In this document: in pieces, positions 8,695 through 18,229 of the stretch | How the letters are laid out: every line of letters begins with the position of its first letter | Numbering within the stretch: position 1 is the stretch's first letter | From: Deltaproteobacteria bacterium | GTDB taxonomy: Bacteria; Desulfobacterota; Desulfuromonadia; Desulfuromonadales; Geopsychrobacteraceae | Length of the DNA: 64,000 nucleotides | Assembly: GCA_024280335.1 (NCBI GenBank) | Contig: JAJRQI010000064.1 | Span: 1 to 64,000 of the forward strand | Direction of reading: 5' to 3' | Program-made: the position numbers and the translations under genes | The notes under the pieces: generated by a model | The model's database searches: none | The model's input: only the letters and a program-made list of their open reading frames with translations | What the model was told of the DNA's origin: nothing

Positions 8695-11139
8695 TTGATA
8701 CTCTTGATCAACTTTCTACCTGGGTGTCGATTCTTGAAAATCTTTCCGCACAACACATCGGTCAGAACCAAACTGACGGTTATCATCATGTTGGTCAGCA
8801 CGTTTGTTCTGCTGTCTATCAGCAGTCTGTTTGTTGCCGCTGAAATCTACTCCTACCGGACCTCTCTGCAAGACGAAACCGCGGCCCTGGCAAGTTCTCT
8901 GGCGTCTAACTGCAAAAAGCTGTTGTTGGCAAATCGCTATAATGAGGCAGCTGAGGTGCTTTCTTCACTTCAGTTTCAGCCGAATATCAGGGCCGCATAT
9001 CTTTTTGATGAGCACGGCAAGCCGGTCGCTGAGTACCTCGATCAATCTGATTCAAAGTTTCTGTTCAAAACGATCCCGCTCGATTTCCCTGGCAATAAAC
9101 TGGAACTCTGGACGGTTGTCGGCGAAACGCAGCTGTCAACGACTTGGAATCACCTGTCGCTGTTCATGCCGATTGATCATGGAAACCGCCATATCGGTGT
9201 CATCTACCTGCTGAGTGATCTGCACGGTCTGTATGGTCAGCTCAGCGGTGTCGTTTACGGCAGCTTGTTGCTGCTGGGAGTAATGCTGGCTTGCTCCTGG
9301 TTCCTGGCGGGCCTTCTGCAACGGCCGATTTCTGTGCCGCTATTGCGTCTGGTCAGTACCATGCAGTCGATTTCGCAGCAGCAGGATTACTCGCTCCGCG
9401 CCGAAAAAGACGAACAGGATGAAATCGGTGTTCTGGTTGACGGATTTAATCGAACCCTCGATCAGATTGAGTTGCATCAGGCTGAATTGGCCGAGCATAA
9501 GGAGTCTTTGGAGCTGACCGTCGAGTTGCGAACCGGCGAATTACGTAAAATGGTGACTGCCCTTGAAGCGGCGAAAGGGCAGGCGGAAACTGCCAACGAA
9601 GCAAAGTCGCAATTTCTTGCCAATATTACTCACGAACTCAGGACCCCGCTGATCGGCGTTCTGGGAATGAATGAGTTGTTGTTTAAAACCCGGCTGGATG
9701 ATCAGCAGCAGATGCTCGCTGAAACGGTACAGAAATCCGGCGAAAATCTGCTGTTGTTGATTAACGATGTCCTCGATTTTTCCAAGATAGAGGCGGGAGA
9801 ATTGCGACTGGATGAACAGGAGTTTTATCTTCATCGGGCCGTTGAAGACGTCCTTGGACTGCTGGCCGGGCAGGCCGCTGATAAAGGCTTGGCGCTCTAT
9901 GCTGATATCGATAAAGCTGCTACCTGGAAAGTTTTGGGCGACGAAGTCCGGGTGCGCCAGATCCTGATGAATCTGGTCGGCAATGCCCTCAAATTTACCG
10001 AGCAGGGGTCGGTTACCGTCAAACTCTCTGCTCACCAGGAGGCAACCGATAGCGCAGAGTTTATTTTTGAAGTCATCGATACCGGCGCCGGTTTGGCTGA
10101 TGTTGCACAACAGAGGATCTTTTCGGCTTTTTATCAGGCCGATGACAGCAATACGCGCGAGCATAGCGGCACCGGTCTGGGCCTGGCGATTGTCCGGCAA
10201 TTGGTGGAACTGTTTCAGGGGACGATCTGTGTCGACAGTCAGCCAGGGGTCGGTAGTTGTTTCAGGGTTTCTTTTTGTCTGCCGCTGATTGAACCCTGCG
10301 ATTTTTTCCTGCCGGAAAATCTGTTGCAACAAAAGGTTCTGCTGCATGTTGCTGACCGGGCGGCACAGCAACTTCTGGCGTTTCAGTTGCAGTCACTCGG
10401 CCTTGCGGTCGTCGAAGCCGATTCTGCTGCAGATATTTTGTATCAACTGGGTTTTGCACAGCGTCACGCCCAAACCTTTGCCATGGCGCTGATTGCCGCT
10501 GACTTGACGCTTCCGGGTGGACAACTCTTGTATACCGCCATCCGTGAAAATCCCTCACAGAGCGCACTGCGTAGAATTCTGTTGTTGGGGCGCAAAGACC
10601 GGGTGACTCTTCACAAACAGGAACAAAAACTTTATCTGCCGGTCGGCTGGACCGATCTGCATGCGACCTTATGCCGCTGCCGGCATGAATTACATCTGGT
10701 AGATTTATCGAAAAATATCCAGTTGGAACCGTTCGCTGTGCAGACAGAGGCCGGTCTGCCTGAGATTCTACTGGTCGGCGGTAATGTCGCCAGTCGAGAA
10801 TTGATCAAGCTTGCTTTGGCGAGTCTGCCGGTTCGGGTCATGGTCGCAATCAATGTCGAACAATGCGACGAGAAAGTCTCACAACAGATTTATGCCGCCG
10901 TGTTGCTTGATCTGACCTCGTTGCCGATTGAGCAGTTTATCGCCTGCCGGAAGAAACAGGCAGCATTTCCGGAGATCTTTGCCTTGTACACTGCAAATGA
11001 CGCTATCGCTGAACTGGAATCTCTGACAACAGGTGTGTTGGAAAAACCTGTGAGTCGTGAAGCTTTGGCGCAATTGTTACAACCGATTTTAGCCGATGGC
11101 CGCAAAACGCTCAGCCCTGTTAAAGGGAGCGGATCATGA
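8695..11139 (+). CDS. Membrane hybrid histidine kinase with degenerate receiver domains
   Basis: An 814-residue sensor kinase: transmembrane helix at about 30-48, a periplasmic sensor region to about 185, a second helix at 185-208, a HAMP linker, a coiled coil, and a HisKA domain with the phospho-histidine in NITHELRTPL (about His313). The ATPase domain shows NLVGNALKFTE, DTGAGL and GTGLGLAIV. Two receiver-like domains follow; the last starts ILLVGGNVASRE, where the usual acidic pair is replaced by Gly-Gly, although LLDLTS and LEKPVS retain phospho-site and lysine positions. The layout resembles BarA/GacS kinases. The start is uncertain: TTG at 8695 or TTG at 8734, neither with a strong ribosome-binding site. 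It overlaps the next gene by ATGA. Confidence 0.85.
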   Translation: MILLINFLPGCRFLKIFPHNTSVRTKLTVIIMLVSTFVLLSISSLFVAAEIYSYRTSLQDETAALASSLASNCKKLLLANRYNEAAEVLSSLQFQPNIRAAYLFDEHGKPVAEYLDQSDSKFLFKTIPLDFPGNKLELWTVVGETQLSTTWNHLSLFMPIDHGNRHIGVIYLLSDLHGLYGQLSGVVYGSLLLLGVMLACSWFLAGLLQRPISVPLLRLVSTMQSISQQQDYSLRAEKDEQDEIGVLVDGFNRTLDQIELHQAELAEHKESLELTVELRTGELRKMVTALEAAKGQAETANEAKSQFLANITHELRTPLIGVLGMNELLFKTRLDDQQQMLAETVQKSGENLLLLINDVLDFSKIEAGELRLDEQEFYLHRAVEDVLGLLAGQAADKGLALYADIDKAATWKVLGDEVRVRQILMNLVGNALKFTEQGSVTVKLSAHQEATDSAEFIFEVIDTGAGLADVAQQRIFSAFYQADDSNTREHSGTGLGLAIVRQLVELFQGTICVDSQPGVGSCFRVSFCLPLIEPCDFFLPENLLQQKVLLHVADRAAQQLLAFQLQSLGLAVVEADSAADILYQLGFAQRHAQTFAMALIAADLTLPGGQLLYTAIRENPSQSALRRILLLGRKDRVTLHKQEQKLYLPVGWTDLHATLCRCRHELHLVDLSKNIQLEPFAVQTEAGLPEILLVGGNVASRELIKLALASLPVRVMVAINVEQCDEKVSQQIYAAVLLDLTSLPIEQFIACRKKQAAFPEIFALYTANDAIAELESLTTGVLEKPVSREALAQLLQPILADGRKTLSPVKGSGS

Positions 11140-13277
11140 GTCGATATCCGTTTTTGTTAATCGCTTTGATTTTAGCTGTGGGCTACCTTGTTTCGCTCAG
11201 CTGGTTCGGGAGCAAGTTCTTTTCGTACGCCAGGGAGAATGAAACTCTCAGCCTGCAAAAACATGAAAAACAACGGCTTCTCCTGGGTGATGTCGTTACC
11301 CTCGAATTGCAAGGCAGCGGCTTTGATAAGGCCACCCGGGTGCAGATGCATCTGGACGTAAACAATCAGGATGCGATTGTCGGTACTTTCCCGCTGGAAA
11401 GTACTGCGAACGATTTATTGCTGGAAGATGATTTGCTCTTTTTGGCGACCGCTAAAAACGGGCTGCAAATATTCGACATCAGAAATCCGACCTCACCCAA
11501 GTTGACAAGCCAGTATCTACCCAGGGTTGCGGTTCTGGATATCGAAAAAAGCGGTTCCTATTACATCCTGAGCTGCGCTGCTCAGGGAATCTATATCTAT
11601 CAGAAATCAGCAAATGATACGTTGAAGCTGATCAAACGGCTGTACACTCTGGGAGCTGCCATAGAAAGCCGTGTCGTCGGTGGTTTTCTCTATGTCGCTG
11701 CCGGGAAAAAAGGCTTGCAAGTTTATGATCTTGAAAACAGCGATGATGATCGGCCGATCAATGTAGTGGATGCCGGTGGTTTGGTTACCGGGATTGAAAC
11801 CTACGAGGAGCGTCTTTATCTGGCAACAAATTCTGCCGGGCTGCAGGTGTATCAGGTTAAAACTGCCGGGAATCTGCTTTATCTTGGAAATATCCAGGTC
11901 GATGAAAAAGTTCGCGATGTAAAACGTTACCGGAATAAACTCTACCTTTTGGAAAGTAACAAGCTTTCACTGTATCGGTTGGGGCGATCGCCGATGCCCG
12001 AGCTGCTGGACAGCCAAGTTGTCTCCGGGAACAGTCATTATCTGCATATTACGGGTGAAATACTCTATGTTTCTGATAGTTATAGCGGTGTAAACCAGAT
12101 TGCTATCAGCCGGTCTGGCGATTCACGTTTAATCGGCTATATAGATGTCGGCGGAATCCCACGGGCGATGGCGAGTCGAGGTCATTATCTTTACGTTGCT
12201 GCCTCCAAGTCGAGCTTACGAATTATTGATCAGCGATCTATTCTGCCCCGCCAAGTCGTCTTGGCCGTAGCTATGTCGAATGTCGTCAGTGATCTGTTTA
12301 TCCGGGATCGTTGGTTGTACGTTGCTGCCCGGAATGAAGGTTTGCTGTTAAGTCATCTGGGTCCGCGGGATCAGCCTTTGGTTCAGCTGGGTAAAGGAAT
12401 CTGTCGGTCCTTTGCGGTTTTCGGCGATTTATTATATGCCGAGAGGGGGGCGGACGGTCTTGAAGTTTTTTCGATCGAGAATCCGGCAGCACCGAAGCGT
12501 ATCGCTTATTGGCCGGAACTGAAATCGACGAACGATTTTGCCCGGATCGGACAGTATCTGGTTTTGGCAAAGGGCTCCCACGGTTTAGCTTTGGTTGATG
12601 TCTCTGATTTCAGTCGGCCGCTGGTGACTGATACTATTGCCGATAGTTATGCTCTGAGAATAGACATTAAGGATGGTTTGATTTTCGTTGCCGGCGAAAA
12701 GTCGGGGGTTTCAATCCTGCGGATTTCTGCGCAGGGCCGGTTTGAAAAGGTTGGCGAAGTGGTTTTGCCCTTTCCGCTGAACAGTTTTTCAGAAGCCTAT
12801 GATCTGAAGGTGAAAGAGGGGATTGCCTACATTGCTAATGGCCACGGCGGCTTGTTGATTGCTGACGTGAGTGACCCGCAGCAGCCCCGTATTATCAGTT
12901 CGGTCGGATTGCCGGGGATCGCTTCTTCTTTGGTGTTGGAAGGGGAAAGGGTCTATATCTCCTGCCGCAATAGCGGTCTGCAGATCGTCGATGTCAGTGA
13001 TCTGAACTCTCCCCGACTTGAAACCGGTATCGGCATCTCCGGGCTGACTTCAGGGGTTCAGATCGTCGACGGCATGATCTTCCTGGCCAACGGTTACTCG
13101 GGGGTCATCGCGCTTCCAGTTCCGCAACAAATCAAAAACTTCAAGGTTCTTACTGCTGAAAAACTGCGCGTTACCTTGCCATCACCAAAGGCTCCAGGCC
13201 GTTACAGTTTACAGGTAAACAACCGGGAGCAGTCTGCTTCTTTGGACGGGGTGGTGCGGTACACGACCGACATGTAA
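11136..13277 (+). CDS. Exported LVIVD-repeat beta-propeller protein
   Basis: A 713-residue protein with an N-terminal hydrophobic segment (residues 5-22) that acts as a signal anchor, followed by about a dozen LVIVD-type repeats of roughly 42 residues with motifs such as GLQIFDIRNPTSPK, GLALVDVSDFSRP and GLQIVDVSDLNSPR. These repeats build beta-propellers, usually extracytoplasmic. The last 60 residues (LRVTLPSPKAPGRYSLQV) look like an immunoglobulin-like end domain. The start overlaps the kinase stop (ATGA), so the two genes are translationally coupled; the propeller may be an extracytoplasmic partner of the kinase sensor domain, which is inference. No catalytic motif is seen. Confidence 0.75.
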   Translation: MSRYPFLLIALILAVGYLVSLSWFGSKFFSYARENETLSLQKHEKQRLLLGDVVTLELQGSGFDKATRVQMHLDVNNQDAIVGTFPLESTANDLLLEDDLLFLATAKNGLQIFDIRNPTSPKLTSQYLPRVAVLDIEKSGSYYILSCAAQGIYIYQKSANDTLKLIKRLYTLGAAIESRVVGGFLYVAAGKKGLQVYDLENSDDDRPINVVDAGGLVTGIETYEERLYLATNSAGLQVYQVKTAGNLLYLGNIQVDEKVRDVKRYRNKLYLLESNKLSLYRLGRSPMPELLDSQVVSGNSHYLHITGEILYVSDSYSGVNQIAISRSGDSRLIGYIDVGGIPRAMASRGHYLYVAASKSSLRIIDQRSILPRQVVLAVAMSNVVSDLFIRDRWLYVAARNEGLLLSHLGPRDQPLVQLGKGICRSFAVFGDLLYAERGADGLEVFSIENPAAPKRIAYWPELKSTNDFARIGQYLVLAKGSHGLALVDVSDFSRPLVTDTIADSYALRIDIKDGLIFVAGEKSGVSILRISAQGRFEKVGEVVLPFPLNSFSEAYDLKVKEGIAYIANGHGGLLIADVSDPQQPRIISSVGLPGIASSLVLEGERVYISCRNSGLQIVDVSDLNSPRLETGIGISGLTSGVQIVDGMIFLANGYSGVIALPVPQQIKNFKVLTAEKLRVTLPSPKAPGRYSLQVNNREQSASLDGVVRYTTDM

Positions 13278-13300
13278 GTCATAATTATTCGTAAGTTTAT

Positions 13301-15727
13301 TCAAAAACTGAATTCTACCCCCGCCCAATACTGGCGGCCGAGTTCATAATCATCGCTGCCGCCTCCATATCCTGCCTTTCTGTTGAAAACGTTGTAAATA
13401 TCGAGAGACAAGATGGCATTTTGATTTGAATACACCGGAATCCGCCAGCTGATTCTCCAGTCGAAAATCAGTGAACTGTGCATGCGCTGTTTTTCATAAA
13501 CGCGTGGGTCCGGTTGTGTCGGGTCTAGGACACTTGGTTTTTTCTTGCCGGCATATTTAAGTCGTGAGTAAGGGCCACGGAACTTTGCAATATTAGAAAA
13601 GGTCACTCCGTAGGGCAGGTTCCCACTATAGATCAGGTTAGCAATGACGGGACGATTGAAATCTGTGCGTGGTATTTCATGTTTATATAATTCTTCATTG
13701 TCGTACCAGATCGTTTCCTCAAGATCATCATTATTAAGGACAGTATTATAGTTAGCGTGATTGGTTGTAGTCTTTTGCCATGTGCTGTTGATTTCAAGGA
13801 AATGTTTTTTCCATGTACGTTGCCAGCTTATTTGATAGCTTTCATGATCCGTGCGTCCATTGTTGTTGAGCGAATATTCTTTTAGATCGGAATCTTTAGA
13901 ACGAGTAATTTCATCTTTGCTCTTTTTTTGGATATATTGAACCTTCAGTTCGCCGCCCAGAAGTTTTTGCAATATACCAACAGTGACCTCGTCGCTATAG
14001 GGGGTTTTGATACTGCTTTCAGCACTGCGGTAGTTTGCAGCGCTTATCCAGTCATTGGCGGCATTTCCTGAGGTCGTCCGGCTCTCATTCTCATAGTATA
14101 TGGGGCGGTAAAGCGCAAATGTCTGAAATGTGCTGCTATAGTAACGGTTCTTGCCGGCAAAAAGGATGGTGCCTCGGTTGCCGAATACGTCAAGTGAGGC
14201 AGATATGCGTGGTGCAACATCTAAACTGTCAGTAATGTTGTTATAAGATGCACGTACTCCAGGAAAAACTTCTATTCTTTTCCAGATAACCGAATCTTGC
14301 AGAAAAGCTGCAAAATCATAGGTTTCCGAACTTCTGTCGACACTAAAATACTTGGTTCTCCTGCGCAAATATTGTTCATCCTCAATGCAGGCAGGATCAC
14401 CGCTTTGACAATTAATGCTGCCTGTTGTCTTGGGGCTATAGTAGTAGTAGTTTGTCTCGGGTCGTTGGAAAGTGAGTTTGGAATATGTGGCTTCGGCTCC
14501 CAGCTTTATCTGATGCTTTGTCTGTCCGATCGAAGAATCAACAAACGAGAAGTTCGATTTGAGACTAAGCTCGTCGTTATTTGTTTTAAGAGCGCCCAAT
14601 CCTCCTTCTTTTCCACTTTCCCAATCGATAGAAGTGGTTGAGGTGCTCCAGAAAAAACGGTTCCTTGGTCCTTTGCGTTCACTGGCCTGACCATTGTAGC
14701 CGAACCACAAGTCCAGCAGCCCGGAATCGAAATCATTCTGCAGATTTATTGCCGTGGAATAGCCCCCACCTTTCAGCTGATAATCACTGTCCTTAAAATC
14801 TTTCAGGAAATATCTCCCGGTCGTGGGAGAATAAAGAGCAGTAATGAAAATTCTGCTGCTGTTGGAAATGTGGTGTCCTATCTTAAGGAACAAATTTTCA
14901 CGTTTTCTCGTTTGGGTGTTGCTTCCCTCTAGATGCTTCAGGGGGATTATAGAGCTGATCTGCTGATAGGAAGTAATCAGCCCGGTTTTATTGTCCAATG
15001 GGTAACTGAGGATAAAGCCGCCATCCTGTTTTTTGAATTTTGGCTGAAACTTTTCAGAATTAGAGTTGTCGAACTTATCTTTATCGGCTGGAGAAATGTA
15101 AAATTGTGTCCAGCTGTCTCTGGTGGTCCGATAATTTAATTTCCCCCAGAAATCGGTAGTGGGATCGATCGTTTCCACATCGATCTGCCCGCCTGTAAAG
15201 CCACCGAACTCTGCCGGGATGTTGCTGTTGTAGACGGTAATTTGTTCAATTATCTCTGGAGAGAGAAACTGATTTTGCGGATATCCAGGCAGTTTATTGA
15301 CATCATTGATGTCATCATTGGCGGGATCGATCAGGTTGTTGTTGCTTATGCCGTCAATTGTATAGTTGTTTTCGTAAATGAGGCTACCGGAAATTGAAGT
15401 TACGGGAGGAGTTATTTCTCCAGCAGTGAATGAATTGTTGACTTTTTCTCCAAATTGAACCCCTGGGACGATGCTGATAATTTCATTGACGCTGCCGTTA
15501 CGCGTTGGCAGATTATCAATCAGTTCTTTGTCGATGAGTACGACACCAGTTGTCGGGGCAATTCTAGTCGCTTCTACTTCCACCAGAGGCATTACCGGAA
15601 GTTCTTTGGCTTTCTCTGTAAGTGCTGTTGGGGGATCGCTCGCAAAACTTTTTTTTGCGAGTCCGCAACAAAGGCAGGTCATTACAACGACTAATGAAAT
15701 AAAAAGATTATTAGGGGGGATTTTCAT
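13301..15727 (-). CDS. TonB-dependent outer membrane receptor
   Basis: An 808-residue protein with a signal peptide (about residues 1-29), a plug domain (VEVEATRI, DNLPTRNGSVNEIISIVPGVQ, YTIDGISNNN) and a large beta-barrel ending in an aromatic strand (WAGVEFSF) with the terminal phenylalanine required for BAM insertion. LVVVMTCLCCG could be read as a lipobox-like stretch but the plug follows normally. No ligand can be read from the sequence. The gene is visibly richer in A and T than its neighbours, suggesting a different origin. It is divergent from a tonB gene 118 nt away, a natural energising partner. No clear Shine-Dalgarno precedes the ATG. Confidence 0.85.
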   Translation of the reverse strand: MKIPPNNLFISLVVVMTCLCCGLAKKSFASDPPTALTEKAKELPVMPLVEVEATRIAPTTGVVLIDKELIDNLPTRNGSVNEIISIVPGVQFGEKVNNSFTAGEITPPVTSISGSLIYENNYTIDGISNNNLIDPANDDINDVNKLPGYPQNQFLSPEIIEQITVYNSNIPAEFGGFTGGQIDVETIDPTTDFWGKLNYRTTRDSWTQFYISPADKDKFDNSNSEKFQPKFKKQDGGFILSYPLDNKTGLITSYQQISSIIPLKHLEGSNTQTRKRENLFLKIGHHISNSSRIFITALYSPTTGRYFLKDFKDSDYQLKGGGYSTAINLQNDFDSGLLDLWFGYNGQASERKGPRNRFFWSTSTTSIDWESGKEGGLGALKTNNDELSLKSNFSFVDSSIGQTKHQIKLGAEATYSKLTFQRPETNYYYYSPKTTGSINCQSGDPACIEDEQYLRRRTKYFSVDRSSETYDFAAFLQDSVIWKRIEVFPGVRASYNNITDSLDVAPRISASLDVFGNRGTILFAGKNRYYSSTFQTFALYRPIYYENESRTTSGNAANDWISAANYRSAESSIKTPYSDEVTVGILQKLLGGELKVQYIQKKSKDEITRSKDSDLKEYSLNNNGRTDHESYQISWQRTWKKHFLEINSTWQKTTTNHANYNTVLNNDDLEETIWYDNEELYKHEIPRTDFNRPVIANLIYSGNLPYGVTFSNIAKFRGPYSRLKYAGKKKPSVLDPTQPDPRVYEKQRMHSSLIFDWRISWRIPVYSNQNAILSLDIYNVFNRKAGYGGGSDDYELGRQYWAGVEFSF

Positions 15728-15844
15728 CGGATATCGCTTGCATGGCTAGTTGATTAAAATGGCATTAAAAAATGATTTCGCGGTAAACTACCAGCTCCTT
15801 AGTCGTGAATGCAAGTAAGTATCTGTTTATGAGAAGGTTTCAGC

Positions 15845-16717
15845 TTGTTGCTTGTGAGTCAATTGTCTCGATTCCCCAGATTTTTCTTGTTCATTGCCAT
15901 ATCTTTGGTACTTCACTCGATTTGTCTCCTGTTTGATGTCTCGGGTCGGACCGTCTCCTCAAGTGTACGACAGGTCGGAGTCGGGTTAGTAGAACGTCCA
16001 TTGACGCAGTTCATTCGTATGGCTCAAGATTCAGAAGGGTCTGAATCGTTGTTACGTTCGCCTCAAGCCGTTATAGCACCTCAGGAGAAAAAAACGGTCT
16101 CAGTCAGAAAAACGCAAACAGTGGTAACTGAACCACAGGCGCCGCAGATTCAACAGGACAACGTTACTACGCAGCAAGAAAATGAATTGCCTCAACCGAA
16201 GGCGTCGATTGCGAATAAGATTGAACCGGTTATGCAGATTGAGGGGCCGGTTGACTCACCTTCTGAAGTGCAGTTAAACGAAGCGGCTATCACTCAGGGG
16301 CAGGATGCAATTGTCGACGCAAAAAAACGGCCGCAAGGGCTAGAAACAGGCGAGGGGAGCAGAAATGCAGAGTCTGCAGTGGCAAGCAGCAGGGTAACTG
16401 GTACTAGTAATGCCGTTCCGTCTGGCGACATGGGTTTTCAAGACGCGTTGCCCCATTATGACCAGAATCCACGGCCTGTGTATCCGAAAATTGCTCGCCG
16501 TCGAGGGTTGCAAGGGATTGTGTTGCTGGAGGTGCTGGTATTTGCAGATGGTCAAGTTGAAAAAACCTTCTTGCTGGAGTCATCAGGTTACCGAAGTCTT
16601 GATCGTGCCGCGCTACGCGCTGTTCGCAGGTGGCAGTTTAAACCGGCAACTTCGTTAGGCCTGCCGGTTGCGAGCCGGGTTGTGGTTCCGATCGACTTTG
16701 TTCTGAATAAAAATTGA
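15845..16717 (+). CDS. Energy transducer TonB
   Basis: A 290-residue protein with one N-terminal transmembrane helix (FFLFIAISLVLHSICLLF), a long periplasmic linker rich in Q, E, K and P, and a C-terminal TonB domain (NPRPVYPKIARRRGLQG, VLEVLVFADGQVE, SSGYRSLDRAALRAV, WQFKPA). It should couple the proton-motive force to the divergently encoded receptor. The start is TTG at 15845, supported by GAGAAGG seven bases upstream; an ATG at 15829 is out of frame. TTG at 15848 and GTG at 15854 are alternatives. A second tonB lies at the right end of the window. Confidence 0.85.
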   Translation: MLLVSQLSRFPRFFLFIAISLVLHSICLLFDVSGRTVSSSVRQVGVGLVERPLTQFIRMAQDSEGSESLLRSPQAVIAPQEKKTVSVRKTQTVVTEPQAPQIQQDNVTTQQENELPQPKASIANKIEPVMQIEGPVDSPSEVQLNEAAITQGQDAIVDAKKRPQGLETGEGSRNAESAVASSRVTGTSNAVPSGDMGFQDALPHYDQNPRPVYPKIARRRGLQGIVLLEVLVFADGQVEKTFLLESSGYRSLDRAALRAVRRWQFKPATSLGLPVASRVVVPIDFVLNKN

Positions 16718-16931
16718 CCGAGAACTCGATTAACAATCTAATTTTATTTGTTTAATTTTTGTTTGACCTGCCTTCCTCAATCCCCTAAATTACGAAGTAA
16801 GAATTTTCTTATAACCGCCTTTTAATCGCTGGATTTTCGTGTAAATCAGAATTTTACCGGTGAAGAAATAGTAGTATTGCTTGAGATGGCGATCGCCTCT
16901 CAGGCAGGTTGAAACTCTTCGGAGGGTATCG

Positions 16932-18218
16932 ATGGGAGCAGAGGGAATAAAGGTACTGCTGGTTGATGATTCACCGACCGTTCGCCGGTTGGGAGAATTG
17001 ATCCTCTCGCAGCGGGGGTACCGGGTTTTTACTGCCGAGGATGGTGAACAGGGGCTGGAAATGGTCCAGCGGATCAAACCTGCGGTTATCCTGGTCGATT
17101 TCATCATGCCGAAGATGAACGGCCACACCTTTTGCCGATTGATTCGCCAGGGTGAGGCGACCAAGGAGATCCCCCTGATCCTGATCTCCTCCAAAGGTGA
17201 ATCGGTGGGGCGGGCCTTTGAGCAGGAGTTCGGTGTCCTGCATTATTTCTCCAAGCCGTTCGAGCCTGATGACCTGATCCGGAAACTTGAGGAAGTCCTT
17301 ATCGATGTCAAGATCGTCGAGCCGGAATCGACCGACGAGCAGTCATTTGCGGCACAAGTCTCAGCTGATTCTCTGCACGAAATGATCGATAAGCTGCTGC
17401 GTCAGTATTTTCAGAAGGATTTTCCGCAGCTGATGCGCAACGTTATGTCGGATATGTTGCTTGAAGCCGGCTTGGTGAAAAAGAGCGGCGTAGTTTTTTC
17501 CGGGTCACTGGATGAAGTTCCGCTGCCGGACGTCATCAATTTTGTTTATAATTCACGCTTGTCCGGTCGTCTGACGATCTTTGCTGCTGACCTGTTCGGT
17601 GAAATTTTCATCGACAAGGGTACCTTCGTCTTTGCTTCCTGTAGTACCAAAAACAGTAGTCAGCCTTTTTTGACCGATCTGATGAAACGGCAGAGCCTGC
17701 TCACTGCGGACGATGAAACAATCCGTCAGGCGGTTACGGAAGCTCGTGAAAAAAATCTGCCGATCGGCCGGGTGCTGGTCAGCAGAGGGCTAGTCAGCGA
17801 AGCGCAATTGATGGAGGCGCTACGATTGCACGCTCAGGATGCCTTCGGGGTTATCCTGGAAGCGAAATCGGGGAGCTTTTTTCTCGAGCGGGATGAACTG
17901 CCGACTAACCTGCGTGATATAAGTGTCCGTATCCCTCTGATCAATGTTTTGATGGAAGGCTTGAGCCATCTGGATGAGCGACACTTGGCCGCCACGGAAT
18001 TCAGGGACGAACGTACGGTTTTGGTTCGACTGATTACCAATGAGGATGCGCTGGAAACCGTTCAGCTGAAACCCAGAGAATTGGATATTTTTGCTTTGAT
18101 CGATGGCTGTAAGCCGCTGTCGCAGATAATCGCTGAAAGCAAGCTGGATCGGCTTGAAACCAAACGAATCTGTTATGCCTTGCGTAAGGTCGGTTTGCTA
18201 CGCGTCAAGGGTGGTTAG
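16932..18218 (+). CDS. Response regulator with C-terminal PATAN (DUF4388) domain
   Basis: A 428-residue protein. Residues 5-120 are a complete receiver: acidic pair D12-D13, phospho-acceptor Asp56 in LVDFIMPKMNG, ISS switch region and conserved lysine in FSKPF. After a linker, residues from about 185 form a PATAN/DUF4388 domain (SGSLDEVPLPDVINFVYNSRLSGRL, FVFASC, GRVLVSRGLVSEAQL, FFLERDELP). PATAN proteins take part in PatA-like and chemosensory control of motility or gene expression. The ATG at 16932 follows CGGAGGG; the longer frame upstream has no site. It is the first gene of a three-gene chemosensory operon, 11 nt before the next. Confidence 0.85.
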   Translation: MGAEGIKVLLVDDSPTVRRLGELILSQRGYRVFTAEDGEQGLEMVQRIKPAVILVDFIMPKMNGHTFCRLIRQGEATKEIPLILISSKGESVGRAFEQEFGVLHYFSKPFEPDDLIRKLEEVLIDVKIVEPESTDEQSFAAQVSADSLHEMIDKLLRQYFQKDFPQLMRNVMSDMLLEAGLVKKSGVVFSGSLDEVPLPDVINFVYNSRLSGRLTIFAADLFGEIFIDKGTFVFASCSTKNSSQPFLTDLMKRQSLLTADDETIRQAVTEAREKNLPIGRVLVSRGLVSEAQLMEALRLHAQDAFGVILEAKSGSFFLERDELPTNLRDISVRIPLINVLMEGLSHLDERHLAATEFRDERTVLVRLITNEDALETVQLKPRELDIFALIDGCKPLSQIIAESKLDRLETKRICYALRKVGLLRVKGG

Positions 18219-18229
18219 GGAGCATATTT

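Noticed and set aside
9541-10371. A 276-codon minus-strand open frame
   Set aside because: Antisense to the kinase core of the hybrid histidine kinase.
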